Shown one piece after another: positions 20,987 through 35,900 of a stretch of DNA of 64,000 nt; position 1 is the stretch's first letter; every line of letters begins with the position of its first letter. The notes beneath the pieces were generated by a model. That model was not told the DNA's origin and did no database searches. It saw only the letters and a program-made list of their open reading frames with translations. This DNA comes from Solen grandis (Eukaryota; Mollusca; Bivalvia; Adapedonta; Solenidae): NCBI GenBank assembly GCA_021229015.1, contig CM037781.1:66466656-66530655 (forward strand), given 5' to 3'. The position numbers and the translations under genes are program-made.

Positions 20987-23900
20987 CTGCAACAAGCCAC
21001 AGTTGAAAATACATCAAAATGGGTTTTTAACGGAATAAAATACTTCACACCTTCTTCTAATGATCTGTGAAAACAAAAATCCAATATCTCACTTTAAAAT
21101 ATGCGATTTATGGCCCTGAATAACCAGACCCCATATAGCCGAAAAAGCAGTCCGCTATTTCGATCACGTGACGTCGAGTAGGCGGGGCTTTCAGAGGCGC
21201 TGTGTAGGGAAATCAGTTTATACGCTAGGAAGATATTAGTTTGTCGTTTGTCAAATAACAGTTACTATAGCAGCAGGTTAATGTTTATTATCACCTGAAG
21301 TAAATATGGGAAATAAAAGAAATTTTTTCAATAGTATATAATATACTCAACATCTTTAAGTATTTGTCCTTTTATTTGAATATCGAAATGAACTTCATTT
21401 TTTTTTTCATTACACTTTATCAGTACAATTGTTTCCACGCGGTCTCTTAGAGACCCAAATAGTAACAAATTAGAGGCCCGTTAGTTGTTAACATGTAGCC
21501 AGTTACACTGGGGACAGGAAGTCTATTACGTAATATACTAGGTGACAGCTCGGGCCCCGAGTCCAGTAAACTGTGTGATATATGACCAAACGGCACACGG
21601 TAATAAAATCACACATGCAGTACACACAGGAAACCAGTTTTCAGGGGACACTGATTAACCCGACCCAGACAAATCAAGTCATAATCTATATAGACAATAT
21701 TTTTAAACACAAAGTTTTTGTATTGTATTGTTGCAAAAGTAGTAAACAAAACTTTATATATGCCAATACGTTTCAATAAGGTTATTTTCAGTTAAAAGTA
21801 TTCCCTCGCAATGGCTTTATTTTTGTAAGCTTTTATTTGCAATTATATTTACACATACAATTAAAAAAAAAACCCATTATAATTACTAATTTTAAGAAAT
21901 CAATCTATTGTTATAGAAGTTTACAGTTTTGGTATATTGGGGTTCGTATATTGTATGTTAGCAGGATAAGAAACCGTTTATATGTAAGAAATGATGAGAC
22001 AGTTTTGATAAATAAGCAAACCAATCAAAAGTCCGATAAAACCCATACTTTTTTGTCGTGAAGATTTCAGTTAAGAATCAATAAAACGACATAAGAGAAA
22101 ATTTGCTTATTATTCAAAGACAGGCGTGACGTCGATTTTATGACGTGCGCTATATACGACGTCTGTGCATGGAGCATAAATAATGGTTATTTTATTATAA
22201 TCGATTATTTCTATTAATTTTGGAGATCTGTACCAAAATGAAGATACAGACTGATGAAACAAAATGTGTCCTTTAATTTTATTTTCATAGACATTTTGAT
22301 GCATTTTACCGTTATTACCCAATGTCGCTACCTTAACCAAAACCCTAATTATGTATCATATTAAAACAGGCATAATATCAAATAATAAAATACGGTATAT
22401 GTAATTAATAAATGCAAAAAACACATTTCAATCATACCCTGCCCCTTCGACTGCTCGGCTTAGTGCGGCTTCAGTATCCATTATTTCCCTGTGTGGGGCC
22501 CCTTATCTCGACGCTTGAAGATAGTCACGTGACTTTTTATGTGTTATATGCCGTGTGCACTATGACATTAGATGACTTTATGGGATGTAAACCAAAAGTT
22601 TAGGTACTTATATGTTCGGAAAGTGTGAATAATGGACGATGTATCAAACAGCTAAACTACTGAGCAAAAAGAATTTAATTAAGGCTGAACAGTTATGCGA
22701 TAATCCCATTTAATTAGCACATTTTGATTGTTTTATCTTTCAAGCTAATTTTCCACACACTGGAATTAGCTTGTAGTGGGGGTGTTTGGACAGTGATTAC
22801 AAAGTTGATTGTTGTCCGATTTCAAAGCGGTTTTCGTCTGTCGGAAGGTCTTTGATCCGTCTAGTGATCCGTGTCTCAGTTTTTCGATAATTGTTTTAGT
22901 TTTGTTACAATGGCTAATTAATTGACAAGCGGCGTGTTTCGAAGCAAAAATAAAAAGTTAAGTTAAATAACTTTTGAACAGAATATTTTAAAAGAAATTT
23001 GAGACACGGATCACTAGTTAATTTGTATAGATACAGTTTAATACAAAAACGAAGATATTTAGTGAAAAAATGACTTAGATATCGCTGTCCGAAATTTTCG
23101 AAAAATGTGTGCAATATGGGGAATAACAAAGGTACTAATTATGTTTTGTCGACTCTGAGAACAGATATCTTGACATAAGATAGGGGTATAACTTTTGTAC
23201 TAACTATGTTTATACTCAGGTTATTCAAACCAGTAAATTTGATAGTTGTCCATTACCCAGTGTCGCTACCTTAAGGTTTCTACTGACCAATTTGATTTTT
23301 TTGGAAAAAAAAACACAAAAAAAACAACAAGAGGGCCAAAGAGGCCCTGGATCGCTCATCTGAGTATATGTTTACCCAGGAAACATCTGTATGAAAACAT
23401 TTTGAAATCTGGCCTGTAGTTTTGAAGGAGATGATTATTAAAGTTTACTTCATTTTTCTTTTTTTTTCCATTGCCATGGCAACCAGAGTTCTGCATGGAC
23501 CAAGTTTATTTAAGCAATTTCGTGAAGGCTCACCCAAGGATCATCCCTGCCTAATTAAATCCAATTCTGTCCAGCGGTTTCAGATATCGTTTAAAGGTTT
23601 CACTATATACATATAAGGCAAATTAGCCCTGCACATGGCAGCCATGTTTTTTTACAGATCAGAATAATTTTAGCAATCTTGGTAGAGGGTTACCCAAGAA
23701 ACATCTGTACAGAAACATTTTGAAATCTGACCAGTAGTTTTGAAAGAGATGATTTTTGAAGTTTTCATATTTTTAGCTCACCTGAGTACTTGTGCTCAGG
23801 ATGAGCTTTTGTGACAGACTTTTGTCAGTCGTATGTCATCAACAATTTCTTGTGAACACTCTAGAGGCCACAGTTTTGGCCCAATATTAATAAAATTTGG

Positions 23901-26900
23901 TCAGGATGTTTGTCTACATGATATCTTGGATGAGTTTGAAATTTGGTCATGGGGGTCAAACTATGCACAAGATCAAAGCTTAGAAAAACATTAGAGGCCA
24001 CATTTTTGGCTAAATCTTCATGAAACTTGGTTAGGATGTTTGTCTTCATGATATCTCGAATGAGTTTCAAAATGGGTCACATCGGGTCAAAAAGTTGGTC
24101 ATCAGGGCAAATCTTAGATAAACCTTTTGACCCCTCTAGAAGCCACATTTATAGCGAGACTATTTCAAGCATATGAAAACTATTGTAGTCACCCTTACGT
24201 CGGTGTTGGCATTGCAGCTTTTGGTTTAAGTTTTTCATGCAAGTTACTATCCCATTTGTTTTGGTCTTGTTGTAAAATAAAACCTATTCTTGATTACATT
24301 AAAATTGTATTAGATAGAAGAAATGTAAGATGTGTTATAGAAGAACATAAAGTTGTATTGGGTTTCTGTGAAAAAAAATATATAAACTTGACATTTTATT
24401 TCTTGAATTTAAAAGATATATATTTTTGTGTATATTAAAAAGTATATTACCAACAATTGGAGGATTCGGGGAGATAGTAAAATTAGATTGGGAAATTTAT
24501 AAAACAAGAGGGCCATGATGGCCCTGGATCGCTCACCTGATATCATTAGGCTATGTAAAATCAAGTGACCCCTGGGGCAGAGCCAATTTTGACCCCAGGG
24601 TCATGATTTGAACAAACTGGGTAGAGGTCTATTAGCCCATGTTACATACCAAATATCTAAACTCCAGACCTTGTGGTTTTTGAGAAGAAATTTATCTAGC
24701 TTTTTTCCAAAATAAGTCTATGTAAAATCAAAGTGATCCCTGGGGCGGGGCCAATTTTCACCAAATATCTAAACGCCAGGCCATGTGTTTTCTAGTTTCC
24801 TAAAAAGGAAGAATTTTCAAGTTATTTCTATATTAGCCTATGTAAAATCAGGTGACCCCAATGGCGGGGCCAAATTTGACCCCAGGGCCATGATTTGAAC
24901 AAACTAAATATAGATCCACTAGACAATGCATGATTCATGATTTGAACAAACTTGGTAGAGGTCTATTAGCCCATGTCACATACCAAATATCTAAACTCCA
25001 GGCTTTGTGATTTCTGAGAAGATTTTTCAGGTTTCTCCTATATTATTATATGTTTATTCAAGTGACCCCAGGGCCATGATTTGAACAAACGTAGAAGAGA
25101 TCCACTAGACAATGCTACACACCAAATATCTAAACACCAGGCCTTGTGGTTTCTGAGAAGATTTTTCAAGTTTTTTCCTATATTAGCCTATGTAAAATCA
25201 GGGACCCCTTTGGTGGGGCCAAATTTTGACCCAATGGTCATGATTTGTAAAAGCATTGTAGAGACCCAGTAGACAATGCTACATACCAAATATCTAAACT
25301 CCAGGCCCTCTGGTTTCTGAGAAAAAGATTTTTTCAAGTTTTTCCTATATTAGCCTATGTTAAATCAAGTGACCCCTGCGACAGGGCCAAATTTGACCCC
25401 AGGACCATGATTTGAACAAACTTGTTTGTGTTCTACTAGACAGTGCTGCACACCAAATATCTAAACTCTATGCCTTGTGGTTTCTGAGAAGAAGATTTTT
25501 CAAGTTTTTCTTATATTAGCCTATGTTAAATCAAGTGACCCCTGGGGCAGGGCCAATTTTGACCCCAGGGTCATAATTTGAACAATCTTGGTAAAGAGTC
25601 AAATGATCATGCTACATACCAAAAACAAAAGGCTAGGCCTTGTGGTTTCGGAGAAGAAGATTTTTTCAAGTTTTTCCTATATTAGCCTATGTTAAATTAA
25701 GTGACCCCTGGGGCGGGGTCAATTTTGACCCCAGGGCCATAATTTGAACAATCTTGGTAGAGAGTCATAAGATCATGCCACATACCAAAAATCAAGAGGC
25801 TAGGCCTTGTGGTTTCGGAGAAGAAGATATTTTCAAGTTTTTATACGCCGCCGGAGGCGGTCGTATATTGGCGTCATCTTCTCCGTCTGTCCGTCCGTCC
25901 GTACGTCCGTCCGTACGTCCGTCCGTTCGTACGTCCGTACGTCCATATCTTGTGAACGCAACTCCTCCTACGTTTCTGAATGAATCTTTTCAAAACTTGG
26001 TCAATGTCATTACTATAATGGGTAGATGTGCATGAAGTGGCGATTTTCCGGTTCATTGATTTTTACAAGATTTGTGTCCCTTTGAAACTTTGTCTCTGTA
26101 CCTGAATGATATTGCAGCCTTGTGAACGCAACTCCTCCTACAATTCTGAATGAATCTTTTCAAAACTTGGTCAGTGTCATTACTATAATGGGTAGATGTG
26201 CATGAAGTGGCGATTTTCCGGTTCATTGATTTTTACATGATTTGTGTCCCTTTGAAACTTAGTCTCTGTAGTTGAATGATATTGCAGCCTTGTGAACGCA
26301 ACTCCTCCTACATTTCTGAATGAATCTTTTCAAAACTTGGTCAATGTCATTACTATAATGGGTAGATGTGCATGAAGTGGTGATTTTATGGTTCATTGAT
26401 TTTTACATGATTTGTGTCCCTTGAAACTTAGTCTCTGTAGCTGTTTGATATTGCAGCCTTGTGAACGTAACTCCTCCTACATTTCTGAATGAATCTTTTC
26501 AAAACTTGGTCAATATCATTACTATAATGGGTAGATGTGCATGAAGTGGTGATTTTCCGGTTCATTGATTTTTACAAGGTTTGTGTCCCTTGAAACTTAG
26601 TCTCTGTAGCTGAATGATATTGCAGCCTTGTGAACCCAACTCCTCCTACATTTCTGAATGAATCTTTTTATAACTTGGTCAATGTCATTACTTTAATGGG
26701 TAAATGTGCATGAAGTGGCGATTTTATGGTTCATTGATTTTTACAAGATTTGTGTACCTTGAAACTTAGTCTCTGTAGCTGATTGATATTGCAGCCTTGT
26801 GAATGCAACTCCTCCTACATTTCTGAATGAATCTTTTCAAAACTTGGTCAATATCATTACTATAATGGGTAGATGTGCATGAAGTGGTGATTTTCCGGTA

Positions 26901-29900
26901 CATTAATTTTTGCAAGATTTGTGTCCCCTGAAACTTAGTCTTTTTAGCTGATTAATATTTCAGCTTTGGGAATGCAATTTCTTGTATGTTTCTGACCTAA
27001 TCTTTTCAAAACTTGGGCAATGTCATTACTATACTGGGGCTTTGATGTTCATCAATATTTGCAATAGTTATGCCTTTCTAAACATGGTCTCTTTAAAACA
27101 CAACTCAAGTTTCTAAACAGGTAAAAGTGCATAAGGCAAGGATTTTCTGGTACAGTGATTTTTGCAAGAGTTATGGGGAGAAAGAAAAAAGGATTCAAAT
27201 TGATACTGCTATTTGACCTACTTTCATATTGGAAGCATTTTTAGGGTTCTATCTCTGTTCAGCTAAATTAATTGGTCTTACAGACTTCATTATGAGGTTA
27301 TGCTTACAGAAATGTTAAAAGCAATAATTAAAAGACTCCTCTTGGTCTTTATATTTTGTGGCGGCGTATATTGTGGCATCACTGGCACTCTTGTTCCTAT
27401 ATTAGCCTATGTTAAATCAAGTGACCCCTGGGGCGGGGTCAATTTTGACCCCAGGGCCATAATTTGAACAATCTTGGTAGAGAGTCATAAGATCATGCTA
27501 CATACCAAAAATCAAAAGGCTAGGCCTTGTGGTTTCGGAGAAGAAGATTTTTTAAAATTTTCATTTTTAAAATCTATTTTAAGCACCTGTGACCTAGATT
27601 TTTTTACCAATCAAAATAATTTTAACAATCTTGGTAAAGGGCCCCATAATGAACATTCCTGTGAAGTTTGATCAAAATCCAGTGAGTAGTTTAGAAGGAG
27701 ATGTTGTTTAAAGAAATTGTTGACGACGGACGGACGCACGGACGATGGACAAAAGGCGATCACAAAAGCTCACCATGAGCATGTTGTGCTCAGGTGAGCT
27801 AAAAATCAAATATCACTGTAACTGAAAAATCATATTGGAAACTTGTAAAAAGTATAGTTGAAAATTGAAGATTTAATTTATGTATTTAAAATCAAGATAA
27901 GGATTTGTATTTTTATTGAATGTGAATTATGAAACTTTTAAATGTTAATCACATGTGAAGAACAATTTACTTTAATTTAGTTTTTTTCTTTCTTTCTTTT
28001 TTTTCATTATTACTAATATTGTTATACTTTTCAATCCATAAAATAATTTAAAGTGCCTATATGGTTGAATTTAATACTAAGTAAAATATAATGTTTATTT
28101 TTTCTCTGTATAATTCTTTTATAATGATTGAAATTTATGTTACATTGTATGGTCAACTGAGGATGGTTCCCCGACCTCTGTTCACCTATTACCGGGAAAA
28201 TAAATGGGGATACCCATATGGGGCCTCAAAAAAAAAAAAAAGTTACTATCAACCTTATATCTCAATAACCATTTATGGTATTGACTTGAAAGTTTATGAA
28301 TATGTTCACGGACAATAGACAACCAAGGTAGATAACTCTTGACTAAATTTAATATGAATTATGGCCTTTTTTTAACTCAGAAATTTTGGTTAAAGTTTTG
28401 CATGCAATAGAAAATTTGGTTAAAGTTTTGCATGCAAGCTTCTATCAGCCTTATGTCTCAATAACCATTCATGATATTGACTTGAAAGTTTATGAATATG
28501 TTAAGGGGCATCAGACAACAAAGGTAGATAAACGTTGATGGAATATATTACAAATTATTTAACTTAGAACTTTTGGTTAAAGTTTTGCATGCAAGGTGCT
28601 TTCATACTTATATCTCAGTATCCAGGCATGGGATTTATTTGAAACATCTTTAATATGTTTAGGGGTATCATACTATCAAGGGAGGTAACACATGATGGAA
28701 TATATTACAAATTATGGCCCCTTTTTAACTTAGAAATTATGGTTAAAGTTTTGCATGCAAGGAATTTTATGCTTATATTTCAGTAACGAGGCATGAGTTT
28801 GATTTGAAACTTCTTAAATATGTTCAATGGTATCATACTATAATGGCTGATAGTTTTTTGACTGAATATAATGCAGATTAGTGCCACTTTTTGACTTAGA
28901 CTTTTTGGTTAAACTTTTGCATTCAAACTACTATCCAGCTTACATCTCAGAAATGGGGGCCGCCATGGCCGAGCGGTTACAGTCATGGACTACAAATCTC
29001 TCAGCCCCTCACCGCTGTGGGTTCGAATCCCGGTAGGGACTTCAGATTTTTCATGTGGGGAAGCCTTCCTGCTGGCTTGCAGAAGGTTGGTGGTTCTACC
29101 CAGGTACCTCTGTGTACTCGGGGTCTTCCTCCACCTGTAATTAGCTGGACATCGCTATATGATTGAAATACTATCGCAGCGACGGTAAACCCCAATACAA
29201 CATCTCAGAAATTGTTCATGGTATTGACTAGAAAGTTTAGAAGTGTGTTCAGTGGCACCAAGAAACCAAGGAGGATAACCCTTGGTCTGAATTTTATACA
29301 AATTATGGCCCTTTTCTAACTTGATACTTGGTTAAAATTTTACATGCACTGTGTTATTATGCTTATGTCTCAGTAACTAGGCATGGGATTGATTTAAGAC
29401 TTCATAAACATATTTAGTAGTATCAAACTGTCAAGGTTTATCATTTTTGACTTTTTTATATACAGGGTATGTGAAGGGCAAGAATTGAAATAGATTTTAT
29501 TTGATTTATCTACAAACATTTTGAATAGTCAAGCGTGCTGTCCTCTTGACAGCTCTTGTTGGCATAACTTAGTCAGAATATTTTTTTTCATGAAAAATTG
29601 GATGAGTTCAAAACTGGGTCGCATGGGGTCAAAAAGTAGGTCACCCTGGCAAATCTTATAATAATCTTGTGAACACGTTAGAGGCCACATTTTTTGCTCA
29701 ATATTCATGGAATTTTGTCTGAATGTTTTTTTACATAACATCTGGCTGGAATTCGAAAATCAAAAAGTAGGTAATCAGGGCAAATTTTAGAAAAAAAATA
29801 ATTTGTGAACACTCTAGAGGTCACATTCTTGGCCCTACCTCCATGTATCTTGGTCAGAATGTTTGTATACATGAGATCTCGGATGAGTTGAAAATTGGGT

Positions 29901-32900
29901 CACATGGGGTCAAAAGGTAGGACACCAGGGCAAGTCTTAGAGAAAAAAAAACTTGTGAACACTGTAGATGTCACATTTTTGGCTCATCTTCATGGAATTT
30001 GGTCAGAATATTTATCTACTTGTAATCTTGGAGGCAGTAGTTTTGAAGGAAATGATTTTTAAAGTTTCACATTTATTTTCTTTCCATCGCCATGGCAACC
30101 AGAGTTCTATATGGATCAAGTTTATTTTAGCAACTTTGTGAAGGTTCACTTGAGGATCATAACTGCCAAGTTAAAATATATTTGCCAAATCTTAAGGTCC
30201 AAAAAGTCACATCTTAGTTTTTTTATCCAAATTTGGCTAAAATTTAAATAAAAAGCTTTAAAAAAAAAAAAAAAAAAAAAAAACATGGTTAGTTATATAT
30301 TTTTAGCTCACCTGAGCACCAGGTCAGATCTAAAAAAAATTAAGTAAACCCCCAGAACACTTTAGAGGCCACAATTTTAGCCCAATATTCATAAAATTTG
30401 TTCAGGATGTTTATCTACATATCTTGGATGAGTTTGAAATTTGGTCATGGGGGGCATATCTATGTCACCATGTCAAATCTTAGAATAATTTTGCAAACAC
30501 CCTAAAGGCCACATTTTTGGCTCAATTTTCATGGAATTTTATCAGAATGTTTGTTTACATGAAATCTGGCTGGAGTCCGAAAATCACCAGGACATATCTT
30601 AAAAAAAAACAACCTTGTGAACACTGTAGAGGCTACATTTTTTGTCCCAGTCTTCAAAAGACTTGATAAAAATGTTGTCTGCATGAAATCCCAGATGAGT
30701 GCAAATTAAGGTAGGGTCTAAATCTAGGTCACTTAGTCAAATGCTAGAAAAACATTGCAAACTACATTTTTCGGTAATCATACCTAACACAGCAATCTTA
30801 CTCAGGTGAGCAACACCGGGCCATCTTGGCCCTCTTGTTAACATTTTCAGAAAAATCTTCTTGTCAGAAACCACAAGGCCTGGAGTTTAGATATTTGGTT
30901 TATTACATGGCCTTATAGACATGTTAAAAGTTTGCTCAAATCATGGCCCTGGGGTCAAAATTGGCCCTGCCCCAGGGTCACTTGATTTTACTTGACTTAT
31001 ATAGGAGAGTCCTTAAAAGATCTTGTCAGAAACCACAAGATTATGGGTTTAGATATTTGGTATGTAACATGACCTTGTGGACCTGAGCCAAGTTTTCAAA
31101 TCATGACTCTTGGGCATAAATTGGTCCTGCCCTAGGGGTCACCAGATTTTATAGCTATGACCATCAAATTTTGGCCACATGTACTGTTTTTGTGTGGTGT
31201 TACAATTACTTTGCTGTACTTCTGCATGGATTTTGTATTCAGTTTGACTGTTTTATAAAAGGCAATGAAGGCAATATTAATCAGGTGAGCGATTCAGGGC
31301 CATCATGGCCCTCTTGTTTTATGTTAACACTAAAAATGAAAACAGCTAATACTATGCTATTCAGCACTCAGAAAAGTCTTGTTCATATATCTTCTATATC
31401 TTTTAGTTAAAGTCTTATTTAGTACATATGTGAAAAGCCTTCCAGCTGGCTTGCTGTAGGTTGGTGGTTCTATCTGGATGTCTCCGTGTATTCAGGGTCT
31501 TCCTCCACCTGTAATTAGCTGGACGTCGCTATATGACTGAAATACTGTCGAGGCGATGGTAAATTCAAGTAGTCTAGTCACATATGTGAAAAACTTTAGA
31601 AAAATCTGTCCATCGGAAAAAACCCACTGAAATGTCTCTAAATGTTTTTTATGATATTTGAAGGGTAAGCATATAGCTGCCGCTTAAATTGTCCTTCCAT
31701 CTGTCTGTTTTTCAGTCCTTCCATCTTAACTCTTGTCAAGGCTGTAACTTCATCATTTATAAATGGATGTTAAAATTGCTTGGCACAAATGTTCACCATA
31801 ATGAGAAGATGTGCAGAGTGCAAGACTCAGGTCTATAGCTCCAATGTCAAGGTCACACTTGAGGTCAAAGATAAACAAGAGGGCCATGATTGCCCTGAAG
31901 TCACTTACCTGAGAAACATTGCCTTGATTGCCTGTACAAGTTACTATATTGTATCATATTCATACTGAATACATTATCCATACAGAAATACAGCAAGATC
32001 ATTTCAATTCCATGTATCAAACTACCTTTGGGCCAAATTTGAAGGACATAGTTTAACAAAAGGGCTATAGAGGCCCTGGATCGCTCACCGGAGTATAGGG
32101 TTATCCAAGGAACATCTGTACTAAAGATTTTGAAATCTGGCCAGTAGTTTTGAAGGAGATGATTTTTAAAGTTTTCATATTTTTTTCTTTCCATTGCCAT
32201 GGCATCCAGAGTTCTACATGGATCAAGTTTATTTTAGCAACTTTTGTAAAGTTCACCCAAGATATCCCTGCCAGTTTTATCAAATCTGGCCTTTCAGAGG
32301 AGATGTCATTTTTGGTTTTCATCATATACATGTACATTTAAAGCAAATTAGCCAAACCCTTGACGGCCATGTTTTTTTTACAGATCAGAATAATATTAGC
32401 AATCTTGGTAGAGGGTTACCCAAGGAACATCTGTACTGAAACATTTTGAAATCTGGCCAGTAGTTTTGAAGGAGATGATTTTTAAAGTTTTCATCATTTT
32501 ATTTTTCTGTTGCTATGGCAACCAGAGTTCTACATGGATCAAGTTTATTTTAGCAACTTTTGTGGAGGTTAACCTAAGGATTATGCCTGCTAAATTTAAT
32601 CAAATTCTGTCTAGTGGTTTCAGAGGAGATGTATATATTTAAGGTAAATTAGCCCTGCGCCTGGCGGCTATGTTTTTTCACAGATCAGAATAATGTTAGC
32701 AATCTTGGTAGAGGGTTACCCAAGGAACATCTGAAACATCCAAGGAACATTTTGAAATCTGGCCAAAAGTTTTGAAGGAGATGATTTTTTAAAGTTTTCA
32801 TAATTTTATTCTTTCCATTGCCATGGCAACCAGAGTTCTACATGGCATTTTTCATAATTCAAGGGCCATAACTCCAGACCTTATGGGCAAATATCAGTCA

Positions 32901-35900
32901 TAATCGAACTTGGCTGAGACACTATGTTTATAAATTTTGTCATAACATTTGAAGAAGATTGCTTAAGAAATGAAGATGCTAGAGTGTACACAAGAAAATA
33001 TTGACGAATGGATGACGGACATTGGCTAACCCCAATAAGCTCACCTTCAGTACTATGTGCTCAAATGAGCTAAAAATAGAGTATTTTTTAACCGGTCCAT
33101 TACTTAGTCATTTATTGTTGGATTTTACAATTATACTTGGCACAAATGTCCATCATCATTAGACAATGTGCAGTGTGCAAGGTCCATAGCTCCAAAAACA
33201 AGATCACACTCAGAGGTCAAAGATTAACAGTGGGGTATTTTTTTCAACTCCAGTCTTTAACTTCCTCATTTATTGATGGATTTTACGATTGCATGTACTT
33301 GGCACAAATGTTCATCATCATGAGACGATGTGCAGCATGGGCAAGACCCAGGTCCTTAGCTCCAAGGTCAAAGTTACACCTAAGATGTCTAAGGTAAAAA
33401 TTGGGGTATATTTTTGTGTGCAGCCTTTAAGTTTCTTTTTTCATGATGGAATTATAATATGATTTAGCATAAATCATTATTACTCCCCTAACGGTGTTTA
33501 CCGTCTGTCTGTCCGGCTGTCTGGAAATCTGGATCCTGCGATAACTTAAAAAACGTTTAAGATAATATTATGAAAATTGGTATATGAATAGATGGCATTA
33601 TGGGGATTCTGCACATCACATTATTTTATTTCTTGGACCAAAATTTTAGTTGCTATGGTAACGGAAAAATTATGCACCTCACCAGTAGGGGACTCATGTT
33701 TTGTGTACAACACCAGTTATTTGTTATACATAGATGACAGGTCACATACAAATATGAGTTTGTATCTTTAGAGGTTAAGGTCACATGTGCTCTTACTCTT
33801 ACAGATATGCATCCTATGGCAATACTGAAAAGACATGTTTTTGTTCTGCTTGTAACTTTGTCATGTGAATTTGAAAATTTTGAAGTCATTATCTACAAAG
33901 AAACTGTTTCAAACTTAGTTTGTTTTGTCCAGAGCATAACTTGTTAAGTATTAAACATATGAAGCTTCACTGGTTGATATATCACTGAGGAAAAGTGCAT
34001 GGGGCAGAATTCATCGTTTTATATTTTTATGCCCCCCAGATATATAGATTGCACATATTGTTTTTGGTCTGTCTGTTTGTCACAAAACTTTAACCTTAAC
34101 CATAACACAGAAGTCCTTCCATCTACAACCTCCAAACTTCACAGGTGCATGCACCTTGATGAGCTCTACCTGTAAGACCCACTAAGAGGTCATGGTCAGG
34201 TCAAGGTCACCATGACCCCCAAATATCAAATATTAACCTTGGTGATAAAATAACGTGCTTCCATCCAAAGTATAACTTCACATGTGTATGCACCGTCATG
34301 AGCGTTGCCTGCCAGACCCACATAGATGTCATGGGATCTAAGGTAAAGGTCATGTGACCCCAAATATCAAATATTAACCGTGGCCATATAACAAGTCCTT
34401 CCATCTACAGCCTTCAAACTCCACAGATGTATGCACCTTGATGCACTTTACCCGAAAGACCCATTTAGAAGTTACAGGATCAAAGGTCAAGGCCACTGTG
34501 ATCTCCAAATATCAAATATCCAGAAATGTTGTTAAATTCTCCAAAGCCATCATATACTGACTGCTATTGTTTTTGTGACAAACAAACATTTAGGGAGCAT
34601 CAATCTTATTAAAATCTGATGCTAACTGAATCTGACCACATCACATCGTGTAGAAGGTCATCTCAGATTGACCTTTGTGTAAGCCAAACAAATCGGCCCC
34701 TACCAAATTGTTAGGTATAACCAGAGGAAGTAACAGCATCAATGTATATGGACAAAAAACAAGATGGTTTCCTGTAGGGAGAATTACCACACAGTCCTGA
34801 AAGTGCCGAATCAACTTCTTTTTGTTCAGGCTTTAATTCTGGTACCTGTTATTCAGTAAGAACAGCAGTTTTTGAGGCATCCATTTTTGATGTGTCACAT
34901 TACTGATTACTCACAATAGGGTAGAGAGATGTGTGAGCAGCTGGGTATCTCAGTCGGTTGAGCATTGACCCTGTAAGCAAAAGGCCCTGGGTTTGAGTCC
35001 TGATCAAGCTGCACATTTTTCTCACCCTGTGACAAATGTCTCACCAAAGTCAGTTAGAAATGCGCTTTTTAATTGGGTTAAAATTGAGCACTTGTTTTTG
35101 TATAAAAATATCTTCAAAGGTCAATCTGAAGTGACCTTTAATGCGATGTCAGATCCTAAACGCGGATAGTAGAGGAGCACAAATTAGGATACCATTTTAA
35201 TGAGATTGAGGGAGCATCACCTGTCTCCGAAAGTTTCATATTTTGTGTGTGTATGTGTGTTGTTTTTTTCCATCTTTGTTCTTTGTTAAGACACAATTTA
35301 AGTGATTACTTTTCTTGTTAATTTGCTACTCGGTGATCAAAATTAAGATTTGTATTCAAACCACACTGCATAACTGGTAAATCTCATGCATTACAACTAG
35401 AACGTTATTGTTTCTTCTAGGAAAGATAGTTCAAGATTACCACAAACCTAGCATATTCCTCGCAAGCCAAATGGAACCCTCCTTTAGGTACTTCAAAATT
35501 TTTTCTAATATATTCCAAAAGCTTGGATCCTTGCCATTTGAGACCTGGATCTGGTAGTTGGGTTGGTGCTCAATCGCCACAGTGTGCATCAAGAACAGAA
35601 AGGACACTGCACTCACAAGCATCATCTGCAAGTGCAATGTATTCAACCATTTTAACCCTTTCCCTCATATATACCCATTTTGACGCCCTCAATAGGTATC
35701 ACATAAAGCCTGATCTGCAGAAAACCACAGTTAAACCTTACCAAATTTAATTACAAAATCCTCATTTCCAGACCACTGAGGAGCAGCGAACAGCATAAAA
35801 CCTGATCAGCCTGCGAGTTACTCGCAGGCTGATCTGGTTTTATGCTGTTCGCATAGGTCTTTTCATGGTGTCCTCTATGAGGGAAAGGGTTAAACACCCC

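Larger units (their letters stand above)
20987..23322. other. Intergenic or intronic unique DNA, no gene recognised
   Basis: All open frames are short and unlike known proteins. It holds CACGTG/TGACGTC motifs and an 18-bp inverted repeat (see separate entries). It is one of the few stretches without obvious repeats. Confidence 0.45.
24252..28240 (+). mobile_element. 5'-truncated LINE with poly(A) and 10-bp target duplication
   Basis: Flanked by exact copies of 'agttactatc' (24242-24251 and 28241-28250) and ending in a 13-A tail after 'catatggggcctc'. At its left end a frame reads HLFWSCCKIKPILDYIKIVL, like the region after the reverse transcriptase in L1-type and related LINE ORF2 proteins (HLFW motif). 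The coding tail is broken by a family A element at 24503-27804. The rest up to 28240 is 3' UTR. Only the last few hundred bases of the original LINE are present. Confidence 0.7.
24152..29560 (+). mobile_element. Family B element split by a LINE
   Basis: The 5' end ('agcgagactatttcaagcat') lies at 24152, with the interior resuming at 28241 after the LINE. It ends with GAATAGTC, hairpin TGTCCTCTTGACA and TCTTGTT at 29560. Interior units have 'ttggttaaagttttgcatgc'. A SINE sits at 28955-29201. Non-coding. Confidence 0.75.
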